Source of the DNA: Sisyra terminalis
Taxonomy: Eukaryota > Arthropoda > Insecta > Neuroptera > Sisyridae
Direction: 5' to 3'
DNA: 64,000 nucleotides
Assembly: GCA_958496175.1 (NCBI GenBank)
Contig: OY292274.1
Coordinates: 68,148,630 to 68,212,629, forward strand
In this document: positions 23,296 through 35,409 of the stretch, one piece after another
Numbering within the stretch: position 1 is the stretch's first letter
Layout: every line of letters starts with the position of its first letter
The notes under the pieces: generated by a model
Seen by the model: the letters and a program-made list of their open reading frames with translations, nothing else
Told to the model about the DNA's origin: nothing
Databases searched by the model: none
Program-made: the position numbers and the translations under genes

Positions 23296-25519
23296 TTAGG
23301 AATAGAGATTGTGAATGATTTATATCATTAACATCATGTTTAAACGATTGAAACAACCTTTCCCTTTGGTTTAAGTATATTTGTCTATATTTTGAAGTTT
23401 CATATTGTGACGTCATTTTAATGCCGGGCCAATAGGAATTTGTTTTAGGCATTTTAGGCATATAGCGATTTTTTTGCATTTTAAATGAATATTTCTCAGA
23501 TTCAATCAAGTAAAGTTAAAAATTATCAGCTACCTTATGTTTTGATGTTACTTTAGAACACTTAAAGTTATTTTTTAATTATGTGCATTAGGTCGTCTTT
23601 TGTTTAATTGACGAAAAAACAAGAAAATATTTTCCATGTTGATTTATCAAAGATGCGTTTTTCCCCAAACGGGAAATTTAATTTTAAACTTTAAGCCTGT
23701 CGATACTGAACTTTCAAATCTGTTTTTTCACTCAAAAATAGCTACGAAAAAGAGCAGTATAAGTAATCAAATGGAATTGAAAACTTTTCAATCTACTTTA
23801 AGACCAATTTATTAGTAATAATTTCAAATTTACCCCCAAAAAAATGGTATCAAATACCTCAAATCTATGTCACCGTGTAACAAAATCAAAATCGTACTAA
23901 TTGTTTTCTTTTTCCTTTTTTTCCTCAAATATTTCCGGTGAATAAAATATAATCATTGAAAGTTGGAAAGTTTAATTAATTAAACATTAATAAGAGGCAG
24001 GTATGAAGCAAGTTAAGAGGTGTGTATGGTAAAGGCATGAACCACTAACATTGCACTCTCGTCTCATAATTAAATTGTGAGTAATTTTCCTAAGCAGACT
24101 ACTACTCCTACGCCCGCACCTTTCCCTCTATATATATATCGTACAACATTTCCGGTGTAATGGCGGACGTCTTCAGCACATACATTATACAGAGGCTCCA
24201 CTTCCTTGTGATGTTCAAAACGAGAAAATGAGGAACCATGCCACACAAAATTATTATCTACTTAATATTTTCTAATAAGATAGAGAGAGAGAGACATGTT
24301 AGATATATAGAAACCGAATTGGGGTGAAACGCATCTCTGTCTTCACCACCTACTACATCGCCACACATGATCTTAATATAAGTAAACAGAAGCTGCTCGA
24401 TGGAAGTAGAAGAAGAAGAAGAAAGGAAATATTTGAATATGTAAGTGGAATATAGTTTGCCGGGTTGCAAAGGCTACGGAATAAGATGATTTCCCGGAGT
24501 CTAAGAGTACTTATTTATGCAATCGACTGTACACAGCTTGTAGCTAAGTCTTCGAAGCTTAAGACAACCCTCATCTATTACCCCATCGCGGCCACCCGTT
24601 CTACATACAGAGGCTTAAAACCACCCCCTACTCCAACTCCCCAACGTTCTAATACAACACTTTCATAAGCACTTTCTTCAATAAAATCAAAAATTAATAA
24701 TTTAAAAAGCTCCACCTACTAAATTGGTACTAAACTAATCCAAAAGACCATCATTGTCTTTGATTATTTTTACACTTTCAACTGTCTATTTGCATTTGAA
24801 AATTGTCACAAAAGACATGAAAGAAAACAATTAATATGGTTGAAATGTTTAAAATTAGTCTTTGTGGGTGACTTGTTTCATAAAGCTGTTCCAACATGTT
24901 TCGGTAACATTTATCTACGCCCGTTTACATTAGTTCTCCACTTCTCCACTTCTTCACCGTTCTCTTTTCATTTTGCGATTTGGTGTCTACGTTTTACTGT
25001 AGTTACGTGCTTATATTTTAATGAAACAAAAACATCCCTCCCCCCCCCGAAACTTAGGTCTTATTACCGTTTACGTATCTGTTCGGTAGATCTGTGGTCC
25101 CTTTTCTTTTGCTTATTATTCGCCTTATTGCTATCACTATCGTAATGACTTCAAGCATGGAGGAATGCCTAATGTTATTAGATTTATAAAATATAACTTG
25201 AAACACGCGCTCAATTTGTAGGTATTATACAACAGAACCCGGTGATTTCGGGGTTGTCATATTAGAATAGTATGGTCGTTATGGAATGAGATTTGTGGAG
25301 AGGAAAGGGAAATTTTAGTGCATTTATTGATTCTATTGACTTTCATTTGGAAGATCAAGATAAAGCGTATGAAACAAGAAAAAAACATAGTTTTTTTCTG
25401 TAAAAAAATTGGTAAATTTATTATCAACTTTCTCTAAAAGTTCCAAAAATCAACCGCAAAGAAAATACTATTCAGTTTGAACCATATCCATATAAATACA
25501 CAATAGTTTAAGTGCATTT
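23296..25519. other. Intergenic, no gene seen
   Basis: AT-rich, with (GA)n at 24283-24294 and a GAAGAA run near 24410. The 24840-25145 frame (101 residues) is cysteine- and phenylalanine-rich without a recognised family, and I do not consider it a gene. Confidence 0.5.
23396..23472. repeat. Dispersed repeat, copy 2 (inverted)
   Basis: Reverse complement of 13838-13915: GTGACGTCATTTTAATGC and TTTTAGGCATTTTAGGC. Confidence 0.5.
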
Positions 25520-25523
25520 AAGG

Positions 25524-26175
25524 GGGGAAACTGGTCAAGAATTTTGAAAAAATCAATTTTTTTTTGTCTTAGAAGGTACTTTAGGGTCTTAAAAATAGCA
25601 TACCAAAGGATGGATGCCAGCAAAAATGTCTAAATGCCCAAATTTTCGCAGATTAAAAGTAAATTTTTTTTATAGTACTTAAAACTTTAAACGCGTTTTT
25701 CTCGAAATCACTGGCCGAAGACATAACTCGAGCAAATCTTCACCGATCTATACGAAATTTTCACAGTACATTCGAAATATCTTTCTCCGGAGACGTACAT
25801 AAGATTTTTTTATATATTGCATAGTTTTTTTTTAATCAACAATTTTGTCGTTTTTTTACAGTGAAAATTTTAATGTTTTGTTCAAACGGGCACCATTTCG
25901 CGGAAAAACAAAATATCGAAAAAATCCTACGTACGTTTCTTGCTGTTGTTATATAGAAACTAAAATTTTTTGGGATTTTGTTCCGGGACCAAAATTAGAA
26001 GAAATGCTGCACAGCCGCTATTTTGAATTTACTTGACACGAAAAAATTTTGTATTTGTATATTGAAACCTAAATTATAAATCCTTTTTCACAGAATTTCG
26101 ATTGATCTTTTTGTTGAGTCACAAAAAAATCATAAATTATGCTCATTTTTTCACGCTCTAGACCAGCTTGCCCCT
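25524..26175. mobile_element. TTAA-flanked non-autonomous element (piggyBac-like)
   Basis: TTAA at 25520-25523 and 26176-26179. The ends GGGGGGAAACTGGTC and GACCAGCTTGCCCCT are imperfect inverted repeats. The inside contains TTAAACGCGTTTTTCTCGAAATCA-like text, shared in part with 46845-46870 of another TTAA element. One 63-residue frame inside is not recognised. Confidence 0.55.
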
Positions 26176-26301
26176 TTAAAAGAAAGATATTTTTTTAAAT
26201 TATTCAATGCAAGGAAAGTTCATTGATACATTAAATTACATTATATTTTTCTATATTTAAATTAAAAATCAGTTTCATTATATATATAATACATATATTA
26301 A

Positions 26302-26345
26302 AGCAAGCCATTCACGCTCCATCTTGCAGTCCAATCAGTGGTCAA
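26302..26345. mobile_element. TTAA MITE, left end only
   Basis: TTAA at 26298-26301 followed by AGCAAGCCATTCACGCTCC, the family end. Truncated after about 44 bp by the next element. Confidence 0.6.
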
Positions 26346-26349
26346 ATCA

Positions 26350-26758
26350 GCGGTTGGAGAACCGGGGTAAATTACCCCAAGTGGGGTAAATTTTTTTTTT
26401 TTTTTGGGTAATAGAGAAGTCATATAATGTTTTATAGTACATAATGTTCATTTACAATTTACATTGATTGTTTGACTCAAGTGTACTTTAGCACACCCAC
26501 AATCAGGCAGTGTTGCACTGTCGACTTTGTTTTTATTTTAATTCGCGATTAAATCGGTCCATAATGAAAATTTAGCCACAAAAGAGAGCATTATACCATA
26601 TTAAAAACAAAGTCGAAAATGCAATGTTGCCAGATTGTGGGTGTGCTAAAGTTCACTTGAACCGATTTTTTTCTTTTCAGAAACGGAGGGGGGTAATATC
26701 GACTTACGCAAAAATATTTTGGGGTAGTAGTTAAAAAAGATACCCGACCGCGGGCTTA
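26350..26758. mobile_element. Foldback element with GGGGTAA-rich ends, host of a nested MITE
   Basis: The left part (GGGGTAAATTACCCC at about 26365) has a reverse-complement relative at 37134-37190. The right part (GGGGTAGTAGTT...ACCCGACCGC, 26721-26758) looks like the opposing end. The MITE 26474-26663 lies inside. Ends are diverged and no target duplication was identified. Confidence 0.4.
26474..26663. mobile_element. 190-bp foldback MITE
   Basis: Inverted arms TACTTTAGCACACCCACAAT and ATTGTGGGTGTGCTAAAGT plus ACAAAGTCGAAAATGCAA. Same family as 30071-30293 and the fragments at 50810 and 58093. GATTGTTT before and GATTTTTT after could be a decayed duplication. Confidence 0.7.
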
Positions 26759-26761
26759 AAT

Positions 26762-27303
26762 GATATGCAGTTATGAAGTGATCCAAACTACTTGATAACC
26801 ACTGAGGAAGATTGCTTGGGAATCGAAATACGTATCTGGGCAATACGTCACGAATATTTTTGTTCACATTTATATATTATTTTATTAAATAGATGATAAA
26901 TTTTAGATCTCAGCTTTTATCTTTTTAAATAAGAAAACAATTCAGGTTGTTTAAGATCGTTTTTTTTATTTAATATTTTTATTCTTCAATTAGCTACGTT
27001 TCGTTACTTATCGTAATTTCGTCAGGTTTCTTGATTCACAAAAATAAAATATTTTCAATTTAAATTCAATAAATATTTTTTATTTACGAAACGTAGCTAT
27101 TTGAAGAATAAAAATATTAAATAAAAAAACCGATCTTAAACAACCTGAATTGTCTTCTTATTATATTAAATTAGATTGCTTGGCAATCGAAATACGTATC
27201 TGGGCAATACATCACGAATATTTTTGTTTGAACTTCTGTTCAAATTTATGTTTGTGGTATGATTTTTGTATATTAAATATATTCTATGTATTGTATACAC
27301 AGT
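26762..27303. mobile_element. PLE-A copy split by a PLE-B insertion
   Basis: The first piece 26762-26888 holds a hammerhead-like core (CTGAGGA at 26802-26808; stem II carries one C-to-G change). The second piece 27161-27303 restarts at TTATATTAAATTAG and then repeats GATTGCTTGGCAATCGAAA, so it is not a simple continuation of the first. PLE-B at 26889-27160 interrupts it. Confidence 0.6.
26889..27160. mobile_element. PLE-B hammerhead palindrome
   Basis: The left end has the long extension (ATAGATGATAAATTTTAGAT), the right end stops at TTGTCTTCTTA. The minus-strand arm carries CTGACGA (position 7 is C), stem II TTACG-ATA-AGTAA (weaker), and GAAA. The plus arm has lost CTGANGA but keeps CGAAACGTAGC. 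Flanks TTTTATTAA / TTATATTAA are a likely decayed duplication. Confidence 0.65.
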
Positions 27304-29432
27304 AAATATTTTAGTTTTAGATTATCTTAGAAAAAAACAATAAGAAAAATAAGATTATCCAAATAAATGATACAATTTAAATAGAACGAACCTCTTTGTA
27401 ATGTCTTTATATTAATAATCGATAGTTAATATCATAACATTGTCTTTTTCCTTGTGAAAATAATGTTAAAAGCTTTCAAGCTCCCGCTCTTAGGTATAAT
27501 ACATAGCAATATGAAAATGATAAGTCCCTTGTCACTGTCTATGTATTATGTGTTTTCGTATGTGTGTTTTCCTCGATTGATTAGTGCTGAATACCGTGGC
27601 AAACAAAGACACAGGGGTTGGGGGTGGAAGGGTGGTTGGTACGGGCTGAACTTGTCCGGAACCGCCACCATCGCCTACCTAAAAGCTCGACTTGTACATA
27701 CTCATTTACGTACGTACCCTTACATGTGTGGATACCTATTTGGTAAATTATATACTTGACAGAGATGGATGGATCGGGAAAACGTACAAATACTTGGGAA
27801 ACTATGGGAATATGTGTCGGTAGAAATAATGTTGTATTAGTCCACACATCTACATACATAATATTCCAAGCCATTACTCAATGGACCTCACGTTTGTATT
27901 GGTGCGTGCTTAAATTTTATCATTTATCTTTGGGGAAAATTATGGGGATATTTAAAGAAATTTATCACTGAATTTCCCAAGTTTTGCAACTAATGAATGT
28001 TTGGAACCTGCCAACTGATTATTATTATCAATGCGAAAGTGAATAACAACATGGAAGATAAATAATAATTTGTGTCGATGAGGGATTATTGAAACAAAGT
28101 CGTGTGAAGAAGCGTATGAGGAAAGTTTCAAACATTTTCAATATTCATTGGTCGCGTTTTACACACATACACGTCAGACGGTGACATACACGGGGGGTGA
28201 GGGGGGTGAGTTTGAATTACGGGGGTGGCTTTTATGTGATGCGAGAGAGAACGCTACTATATATGTAAAATGTACGTGGATATATAGCTCGTCACATATA
28301 CACATAATCCTCTAGCATTGGTGTCCGGTCATATCGGCGGCCATGATGGACTTGCGCTGTTAGCCCTTGCGTAACCATGTAAGGGGATGAAGCTGACCTC
28401 AGCACAAGCTCGAAGGGAATCGCGGGGGTGTGCACCACCTGCCTCACATGACCACTGGCGTCTACTATTGATTGCCAGAGTCCTTTGGTCTTCGCACCAC
28501 ATCCCCCATTGGTCCAACGACGGACAAACCAATAAAGCGCACTTTCAACCCCTAAATGTCTCGCTCAACTACCCGAAGCTTTTCACCCCTAAAAACATTT
28601 TTTCCCATGAATTTTTTTCTTCAACTAATTATAAACTTTTTCGCTCTTTTTTCAACAGAATTATGAAAAACAAAGTTTACTGAAAACACGTGAAATAAAT
28701 TGTTTAAATAGATTCTAATTAATGGAAGTAGAATAAACATAAATGTAAAGTGTAAACGTGCGATTAGAGAGCTTTTGGTGTTGGGAAAACATAAAAGCTG
28801 TTTGCTCATTCATTTTTTTTCCTCCTCCACTTATACCAGAAGATAAATATTTGAATGTATTTGTAAACATATTATTATCATTATTAATTTTATCGTATAT
28901 GGTAAACGAACGTGGAAAAATTAAATTCATTAAATGAAAGTTCATTATGGTAATGAGCTTTTGAATTTTTGTGTTTGAATTTTTAAACTCTTTGGCTTTT
29001 ATCTGCAATGATATGCTTTATATTTTTATACTTTTGATAGTTTGAATCCTCTGGAGACCATTGAGCTTTAATAGCATTGAGCATAAACTGTACAAATTTT
29101 TTTTATAAAAGTTAAATATTTTCTTTGATGAAAATCAAAGCATAAATATTATATGGAATTGTATCATAAATTTATAACTAAGCTTAGTGCATTAAAAAAT
29201 TATTGTCTTTGATTTAAGATTTAGACTAAACTGTGCTTAATATGGTGGAAATAATAATACATTTATTATAGACTAGTTAAACCCGCCTTACGTTATCCTG
29301 TTGGATATAAATAATACTAGTTGGAAATAAATAATTTGAATTTAAGAAAAATAGCTTTTAAATTATTAAAAACACCTCCTTTATTAGCCCGCAGCATCCT
29401 TTGTTGTACCAATTATAAATTATCTTTAAAAT
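27304..29432. other. Intergenic with GC-richer islands
   Basis: Two GC-richer, apparently single-copy stretches: 27590-27680 and 28330-28560. Opposing frames there reflect composition. The region contains G-rich runs (GGGGGGTGAGGGGGGTGAG at about 28193). The rest is AT-rich and featureless. Confidence 0.5.
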
Positions 29433-29444
29433 ATGCATTTATCA

Positions 29445-29872
29445 TCAAAATTAGATTTTTTCGCTGACTTTGAACAGTTATACTGTATATAAAATATATA
29501 GAATATATTGCGGTCCAATTTATGTAGCATAATTTAATATAATAATATATAAAAATCATACTATAAACATAAATTTGAACAGAAATTCAAACAAAAATAT
29601 TCATGACGTATTGTCCAGATACGTATTTCGATTGCCAAGCAATCTTCTTCAGTAGTCATCAAGTAGTTTGGATCACTCTTGATGACCAAACTACTTGATG
29701 ACTACTGAAGAAGATTGCTTGGCAATCGAAATACGTATCTGGACAATACGTCATGAATATTTTTGTTTGAATTTCTGTTCAAATTTATGTTTATGGTATG
29801 ATTTTTATATATTATAACATTAAATTTTACTACATAAATTGGACCGCAATTTATTCTATATATTGTATACAC
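29445..29872. mobile_element. PLE-A hammerhead palindrome (12-bp TSD)
   Basis: ATGCATTTATCA flanks both sides (29433-29444, 29873-29884). The left end has the extended tail; the right end stops at GTATACAC. Both arms keep a hammerhead-like core with CTGAAGA. The centre is near 29685. About 428 bp, no ORF. Confidence 0.85.
29702..29742 (+). ncRNA. Hammerhead-ribozyme-like motif
   Basis: CTA, CTGAAGA at 29705-29711 (position 7 is A), perfect stem II GATTGC-TTG-GCAATC at 29713-29727, GAAA at 29728-29731, TACGTATC, TGG. Stem I base pairs include one G-U. Expected cleavage after C29739. The mirror motif is on the minus strand around 29622-29662. Confidence 0.6.
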
Positions 29873-30070
29873 ATGCATTTATCAATTACGTTTTGAGAAA
29901 ATTTGCTCTACCTCTACAAAATCACATTACACTCATAACAATGAAGTATTGACATTTAATGGCTATTGTATTGACCGTTGAAAAAGCCGTTTTCTTGCGA
30001 TCGCAGGTATGTTATATATCGTGGCAAAATTTGAGCTTAATTGATGCAGAACTTTTAGAGCTTTTGAAAT

Positions 30071-30293
30071 GGCCCATGTGTACTTTAGCACACCCACAAT
30101 CTGGCAATGTTGCATTTTCTTCATTGTTTTTAATTTAATTCGCGATTAAATCGGTCCATAGTGAATATTTATCCACAAAAAAGAGAATTATACCACATTA
30201 GAATTGAATCAACAAAAATATCGCGAATTAAATTAAAAACAAAGTCGAAAATGTAATGTTGCCAGATTGTGGGTGTGCTAAAGTACTCTTGAC
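30071..30293. mobile_element. Foldback MITE with 10-bp TSD (Mutator-like)
   Basis: CTTTTGAAAT occurs directly at both flanks (30061-30070, 30294-30303). Inverted ends share TGTGTACTTTAGCACACCCA / complement, and ACAAAGTCGAAAATG lies further in. Same family as 26474-26663. A 9-10 bp duplication with long inverted ends suggests a Mutator-type mobiliser. Confidence 0.75.
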
Positions 30294-30371
30294 CTTTTGA
30301 AATTTACACAGACCAATATAACAATTTTATATATGTAGATAAACGAAAGATTATACATTGTTTATTTAAAT

Positions 30372-30777
30372 CAGAGGTTATCAAAGGTGGCCAATCCGCG
30401 GACCGCAAATGCATCAAATGCATATTTTCGACCCACGAAATGCATCAGAGTTTTATAAAATTTATACATTTTATAATGACCAAATAAATTATAAATTACA
30501 CAGGTTGCCCCATTAGAAAATAAATGACGTCAGACGAAGAATTTTGAAATTTGAATCAGTCTGAAGGTATGTACAGATTTCTTCTGGAAACATCACGTAG
30601 CCACTATGACGCCACCTGTGTATTTTATAAACCTTGGTGAAAACCAATAAATTATTTTTTTTACAGTATATCTAAATTTAGTATGGAGAATTTGAGATAT
30701 AACTTCAAAAGTGGTTCGAGGGAGTTATGATGCATTTCCGAAGTGGCCCGCAATATCATTCGGGTCGGCCACCCCTG
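30372..30777. mobile_element. hAT non-autonomous element
   Basis: The ends CAGAGG...GGTGGCCAATCCGC and CGGGTCGGCCACCCCTG are hAT-like (CAG...CTG). The flanks (ATTTAAAT / ATTTTAAA) resemble a decayed 8-bp duplication. A Mutator-like MITE (30487-30638) is inserted inside. No transposase coding. Confidence 0.6.
30487..30638. mobile_element. Mutator-like MITE, third copy
   Basis: Reverse-oriented relative of 46364-46516 and 52041-52181. Shares ACACAGGTTGCCCCATTAGA, TGACGTCA and CACCTGTGTATTTTATAAAC. Its exact ends and duplication are less clear than in the other two copies. Confidence 0.65.
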
Positions 30778-32356
30778 ATTTTAAATATGCTGATTTTTCG
30801 ATGTGTTAAAATAGAACATAGATATTTAAATAAAGAGTCCAATTTATATTCAATTAATTGGTGTCCATTTATTTATTTTAATTGACCTTCTTCTGATTGC
30901 TACTTTTATTATTAGTAATTAACCATAAATAGGCAACCTTTTCTCCTGAAGAAAAATTAGTTGAACTTGATTACAAAGTTTCTATCAAATCAGTAGAGCT
31001 ATCCTTAAATTGGAACCAAAAATAAAATAAAAATAAAATATTGGTTCAACTATTTAGATTAGACTTGTTAGTGACCTTTATACTTTATTTTTGGCGAAAT
31101 ACTAAGAAGAACTTGAAAACAAAATATTATCGAAATCGATAAACCTGTTCTTGAATTGTATGATAAAATTCAGGTAAATAGAAATTTACGTTCGAATTAT
31201 CGACCTTTAATCCATAATTATCAATATTGTGGCCGAAACCGGCTCAATTCCAAGCTGGTGTTAAAATTGAAAGGAATTTTAGCTGATCTCAACGGGTGGT
31301 ATGAGATAACATAGTAGCCAGCTTGAAGGCCAAAATGTGTGAAAAATTCCGATTCCAAGGTGTCACTAATGAATTCGGAATCAGGTGTTAATGTATTTAT
31401 AATTGGCAACAAATAGTAAATACCTGAAACTGGTTCCAAATTCCAGAACGACTTATTTATATTTACCATTCTCTCATTTTGGCCTTCAAGCTTGTATTAT
31501 GTTATTTCATATCAACAGTTGAAAGTATGATAATCTGCATTCCATACTGGCTAACGAGTAAACTGGTTCTGCACTTAATGTGTGTGGAATTCATACTGAC
31601 AAAAGCCATAACAAAAATGATACCTACTCGAATTTGCATTTTATCTCTTATTAGTTATTAACATATTTAAAGTAATTATAATAAATTCAAGTTTATATTT
31701 TGCCTATACGTTTACATTTAAATCCTTATAACCTGTTATAATTTATATTGTGATTTCTTATTAAGATTTGCACCTATGAAAACATTAAACATGTTAAAAC
31801 TTATATGCATTGAAAAAACCCTTTAATTCTCACGTATTGATGAGTTTAAAGCCATTTATAGATATTTCTAAATATATTATTATTATTAAATATTTTGTAT
31901 CCCTAGAAATTGTATTATTCTTTTGGACAATTTAATCCTAAGGTCGCTATTATTTAGGGACTGGAAGCTTATTGGGAATATTCCTCTTTACTACAGTACT
32001 TCCTTAAACATTCCGGACTATAGGGGGTCTTAGGCAGTACTCTATAATCCGATAAATTCGCTAATCCGACTCTGCCCTGCCAACTGTTTGTCGGATTACT
32101 GGGGGTCCACTGTAGTTGTAAAAATTTAATTTCTATCATTCATTTGGCATCCAAAAAGCTCCAAAAGACTTCCAGATCATTCATAAGTTTTAAACACTGT
32201 TTACTTATTGTATTTATTTGAACAAATTACAAAACAAACTTTGTAATAAATTTCATCAAAAAATCGCTTAAAAACCTCAATATTTTATGTAACTAATCTT
32301 TGCAATTATGATAAAATTAGAGACATATTTTTAAAACATATTTTTAGTTCATCACC
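30778..32356. other. Intergenic, no gene seen
   Basis: AT-rich. Includes the imperfect inverted repeat at 31285-31535 but no coding evidence. Confidence 0.5.
31285..31535. repeat. Imperfect inverted repeat
   Basis: AGCTTGAAGGCCAAAATG on the left arm and CATTTTGGCCTTCAAGCTT on the right, extended by ATAACATA-type matches. Possibly a decayed foldback element. No target duplication found. Confidence 0.5.
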
Positions 32357-32364
32357 GTATAAAT

Positions 32365-33048
32365 CAGTGGCGTAACTACCTAGGGACTAGGCGGGACAGT
32401 GCCCCGGGGCCCTCGGATCCATACCAGAAATCTCGATCGAACTGAACTTTTAGAAATTCAGTTGGAAGATCACCAATAATCTAAGGAAATAATGAGCAAA
32501 TATGGAGTACTAGAATGCGACCTAACCGAAGTATTTACAACAATGTTATTATTCTTTACAATTCCTGTCACTTTTGCAGTTGCTGAAAGGTCATTTAGCA
32601 AATTTAAAATAATAAAAAATTATTTAAGAAATAAAATGGGCCAAACTCGACTCCGACATTTATCACAAATAGCAATTGAAAACAAAAGCGCATCAAGTCT
32701 GGATTTAAACGAAGTCATTGATAAATTTTACGAAAACTAAAGCTAGGAAAAAATTGTTATTTAGTCAGTTGGTAGGCCCGAAATTTATATAATAAACCCT
32801 TGAATATTCTCTATTTCGTTTTATTAGCCAAACCTATACCTAGTATCAATTGAAATTTATGTTGTTATTGTTTTATATTTTTATTACCTGCCCTGCAGTG
32901 CACAAAAATGCGCTTAAGTAGCTTAGCATTTTTAAAGAATTTGTATATTTCATATTTTTATTTGGATAAAACCTAATCCGTTTACATAGCAGTGGGACCC
33001 CATTTTTTAATTTGCTCCAGGGCCCTTGGTTACCTAGCTACACCACTG
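32365..33048. mobile_element. hAT element with perfect 8-bp TSD
   Basis: GTATAAAT at 32357-32364 and 33049-33056. Ends CAGTGGCGTAACTACCTAGG and CCTAGCTACACCACTG. About 684 bp, an internally deleted derivative retaining the last part of a transposase gene (32492-32740). A related, shorter copy is at 38608-39137. Confidence 0.9.
32492..32740 (+). pseudogene. hAT transposase, C-terminal dimerisation domain remnant
   Basis: Eighty-two codons ending in TAA. The peptide includes IPVTFAVAERSFSKFKIIKN, followed by YLRNKM and LRHLSQIAIE. This is the classic hAT C-terminal dimerisation block (VTxAxAERSFSxLKxIKxYLRxxM), as in ZMYM1-like hAT proteins. The full family protein is several hundred residues, and the RNase H-like catalytic core and BED finger are absent, so this is only the tail exon of a deleted copy. 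The ATG used is simply the first in frame; no promoter is implied. The reading frame is still open, so the deletion may be fairly recent. The copy at 38608 has lost most of this coding. Confidence 0.85.
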
Positions 33049-33056
33049 GTATAAAT

Positions 33057-33795
33057 CACATTGTTTTTTTTCAGTTTTTGAGCTTTTTATCATTCAAACA
33101 TATCCACAGAAACTTATTAAGCTTCTTTTTGAGATAGACTTGTCAGAGCTTTTCCATTTGAATGAAAATCAAACTTGGAACCGTTGACACAACGGATCAA
33201 TTAATATGTCATACATGTACCAACCTAGACGACTATTTAAATATTGGCATAAAGAAAAGTACCTCAATTCTAATACGAATGCTTAGTGCAGTTTTCAATG
33301 CATATAGAGCAAATAAAATTCCCACATTCCCTAATATTTCCATATGCCGACCCTACCCACCCCGACAAGTACCACATTCAATGTATGTATTCATTTAATC
33401 TTTAGTGCATCAACCACCAGATTACATTGACATAAAACATAAAATCTACATTATTACCTGCGCAAATATTTTACTTGACTTATGCGCATTGCAATGTTTA
33501 TAGATACTTTGACGATAATTCATTTGAAAAGAAAAAAACTATTATATATATATTTTATTTTATTCAAAAGGATTTGTAAAATTTGTCGGGTGTGAAATAT
33601 CTACTTTGATTTACGTTGTATAAAAATGTAAAAAAAAAAAAAACACAAAAATGTGAATATATGAAAGTTTCAGTTTATAAGATATTCAACAAGCTTTCCG
33701 TCAAGTTTTATATTTGTTCCCTTATCAAGTACTTTACGTGCTGTACATGACACGTGTAACAAATAGTATGAAAGACATAGGTAGGTGTACAATGT
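33057..33795. other. Intergenic, no gene seen
   Basis: AT-rich. A 78-codon frame at 33162-33398 has no recognisable motif and is probably chance. Confidence 0.5.
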
Positions 33796-33803
33796 ATGGT
33801 ATG

Positions 33804-35401
33804 CAGTGGCGTGCATTACATATAGACAAAAAGACACTGCCTACCCTACATAATTCAGATAAATATTTATAATCTTGTTCTGATATCTAATTTTATTTTA
33901 TTTACGACTACTATCAAATATCAATAAAGAAAAAAATCTTAACGGATATCATCTATTCAGTATACAGATTAGGCCAGCTCATTCGTTCAGTCAATTTCAA
34001 GTAAGCGACTGGTAATATTTGCATTGTAATGCACTAGCGCTGCTGAGTCCAGCAGCGGGAAAGACACAAACTATTCGTGCCTAAATATTTATATGTGTGC
34101 ACTCATAGCTATATATGTGTCAGTGTGTGCGTTCGTATAAAAACAACAATATAAATATACAATTCCACACATACAACCTCATAAAAAGACACTGTCTTTT
34201 TACAACACGACAAATTACGATAATTACCGAAGTAGCATCGTTTCTTATTCATTAACGCTGCAATTACAAATTTGAATTTTATTGATTTCAATAATCGATT
34301 TAACGATCAGTAATCTACGTACATTGTTATTATTTAATTCTAATAAATTTTAATAATGTATTATCTATTATCTGTATTATTTAATCCTGACGATTATATT
34401 GTATTTCTTTAATAAATTTTACAAAATGAGTCTATCTATGGATATTTGTGGTTAAAAATATCAACATCATTATTTACCCCATACCGATTAGCCAACAAAA
34501 TTTTAAAGTGTGAATTTTCCGAAATTTTTTTTTGGCCAATCGATGGGAAATTATTCGTATAGGTTTGTGAAAGAAACCGTTTCGTTTGTGACTAAATAGT
34601 TTAACGGTAATTAATTAATTAAGAAAAATTAATTAATTAGTCATTGATATAGTAAAATGTTAAGAAAATAAGGTTTAAAGCAGCATACAATAACAAAAAT
34701 GCGGAAAAATTTAGGAAACGGTTGGTTAAAACTAGAACTAAAAAAAAAAGTTAAAGAAAATATTTTCCAAATTTCAAAAAACATTTAATGTTCTACTTCG
34801 TATATATATTTTCAAAAATTTTTGGTGTGAAAAGTTGATTTTCACAAACGATGAAAAAATTTGGGAGAAAAGCCTGTTTAATTATGTTTCTATTTTGATT
34901 ATTTTGTAAAACTTTGGGAAAATATAATTTGAGGAAAAAAATTAATTTCTGAGTGGCCTTTTTTACCATTTTTTTTTCGAAGGGGGGAGGTTCTGTTTAG
35001 TTTTCCTTAACTTTTTTTTTAGTTTTACATTTTACCAACCGTTTCCTAAATTTTCCCACATTTTTGTTATTGTATGTGGCTTTGAACCATATTCTCTTAA
35101 CATTTTACTATATCAATGACTAATTAATTAACTTTTCTTAATTAATTTATTACCGCTAAATTATTTTGTCACAATCGAAACGGTTTCTTTCACATACCTC
35201 TACGAACGATTTCCCATCGATTGACAAAAAAAAATTTCGGAAAATTCCCACTTTAAAATTTTGTTGGCTAATCCGGTATAGGGTTCATTATTTACTCATC
35301 ATAACGACGAACTAAAACCAACATGTAGCATTTTTGATTATATTAAAGTAGATTTTAAAAATTTCTGCCTACTCTGCCTAAAATCTCTGTGCACGCCACT
35401 G
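33804..35401. mobile_element. hAT element with perfect 8-bp TSD, hosting a palindrome
   Basis: ATGGTATG at 33796-33803 and 35402-35409. Ends CAGTGGCGTGCATTACA and TGTGCACGCCACTG. About 1.6 kb, of which 34478-35285 is a later insertion. Remaining sequence has no transposase similarity I can see. The TIR differs from the 32365 family after the first nine bases, so this is a separate hAT family. Confidence 0.85.
34478..35285. mobile_element. 808-bp palindromic foldback element
   Basis: Inverted arms (GATTAGCCAACAAAATTTTA / complement; AATTTAGGAAACGGTTGGT / complement) meet near 34880. CATTATTTAC flanks both sides (34468-34477, 35286-35295), a likely 10-bp duplication. No ORF. Inserted in the hAT element around it. 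Confidence 0.75.
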
Positions 35402-35409
35402 ATGGTATG

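Noticed and set aside
24840..25145. 101-residue frame, hydrophobic
   Set aside because: No start context, no family signature and no neighbouring exon pattern.
27000..27115. Active ribozyme in the 26889 PLE-B plus-strand arm
   Set aside because: CTGANGA is lost there; only CGAAACGTAGC remains, so no complete core.
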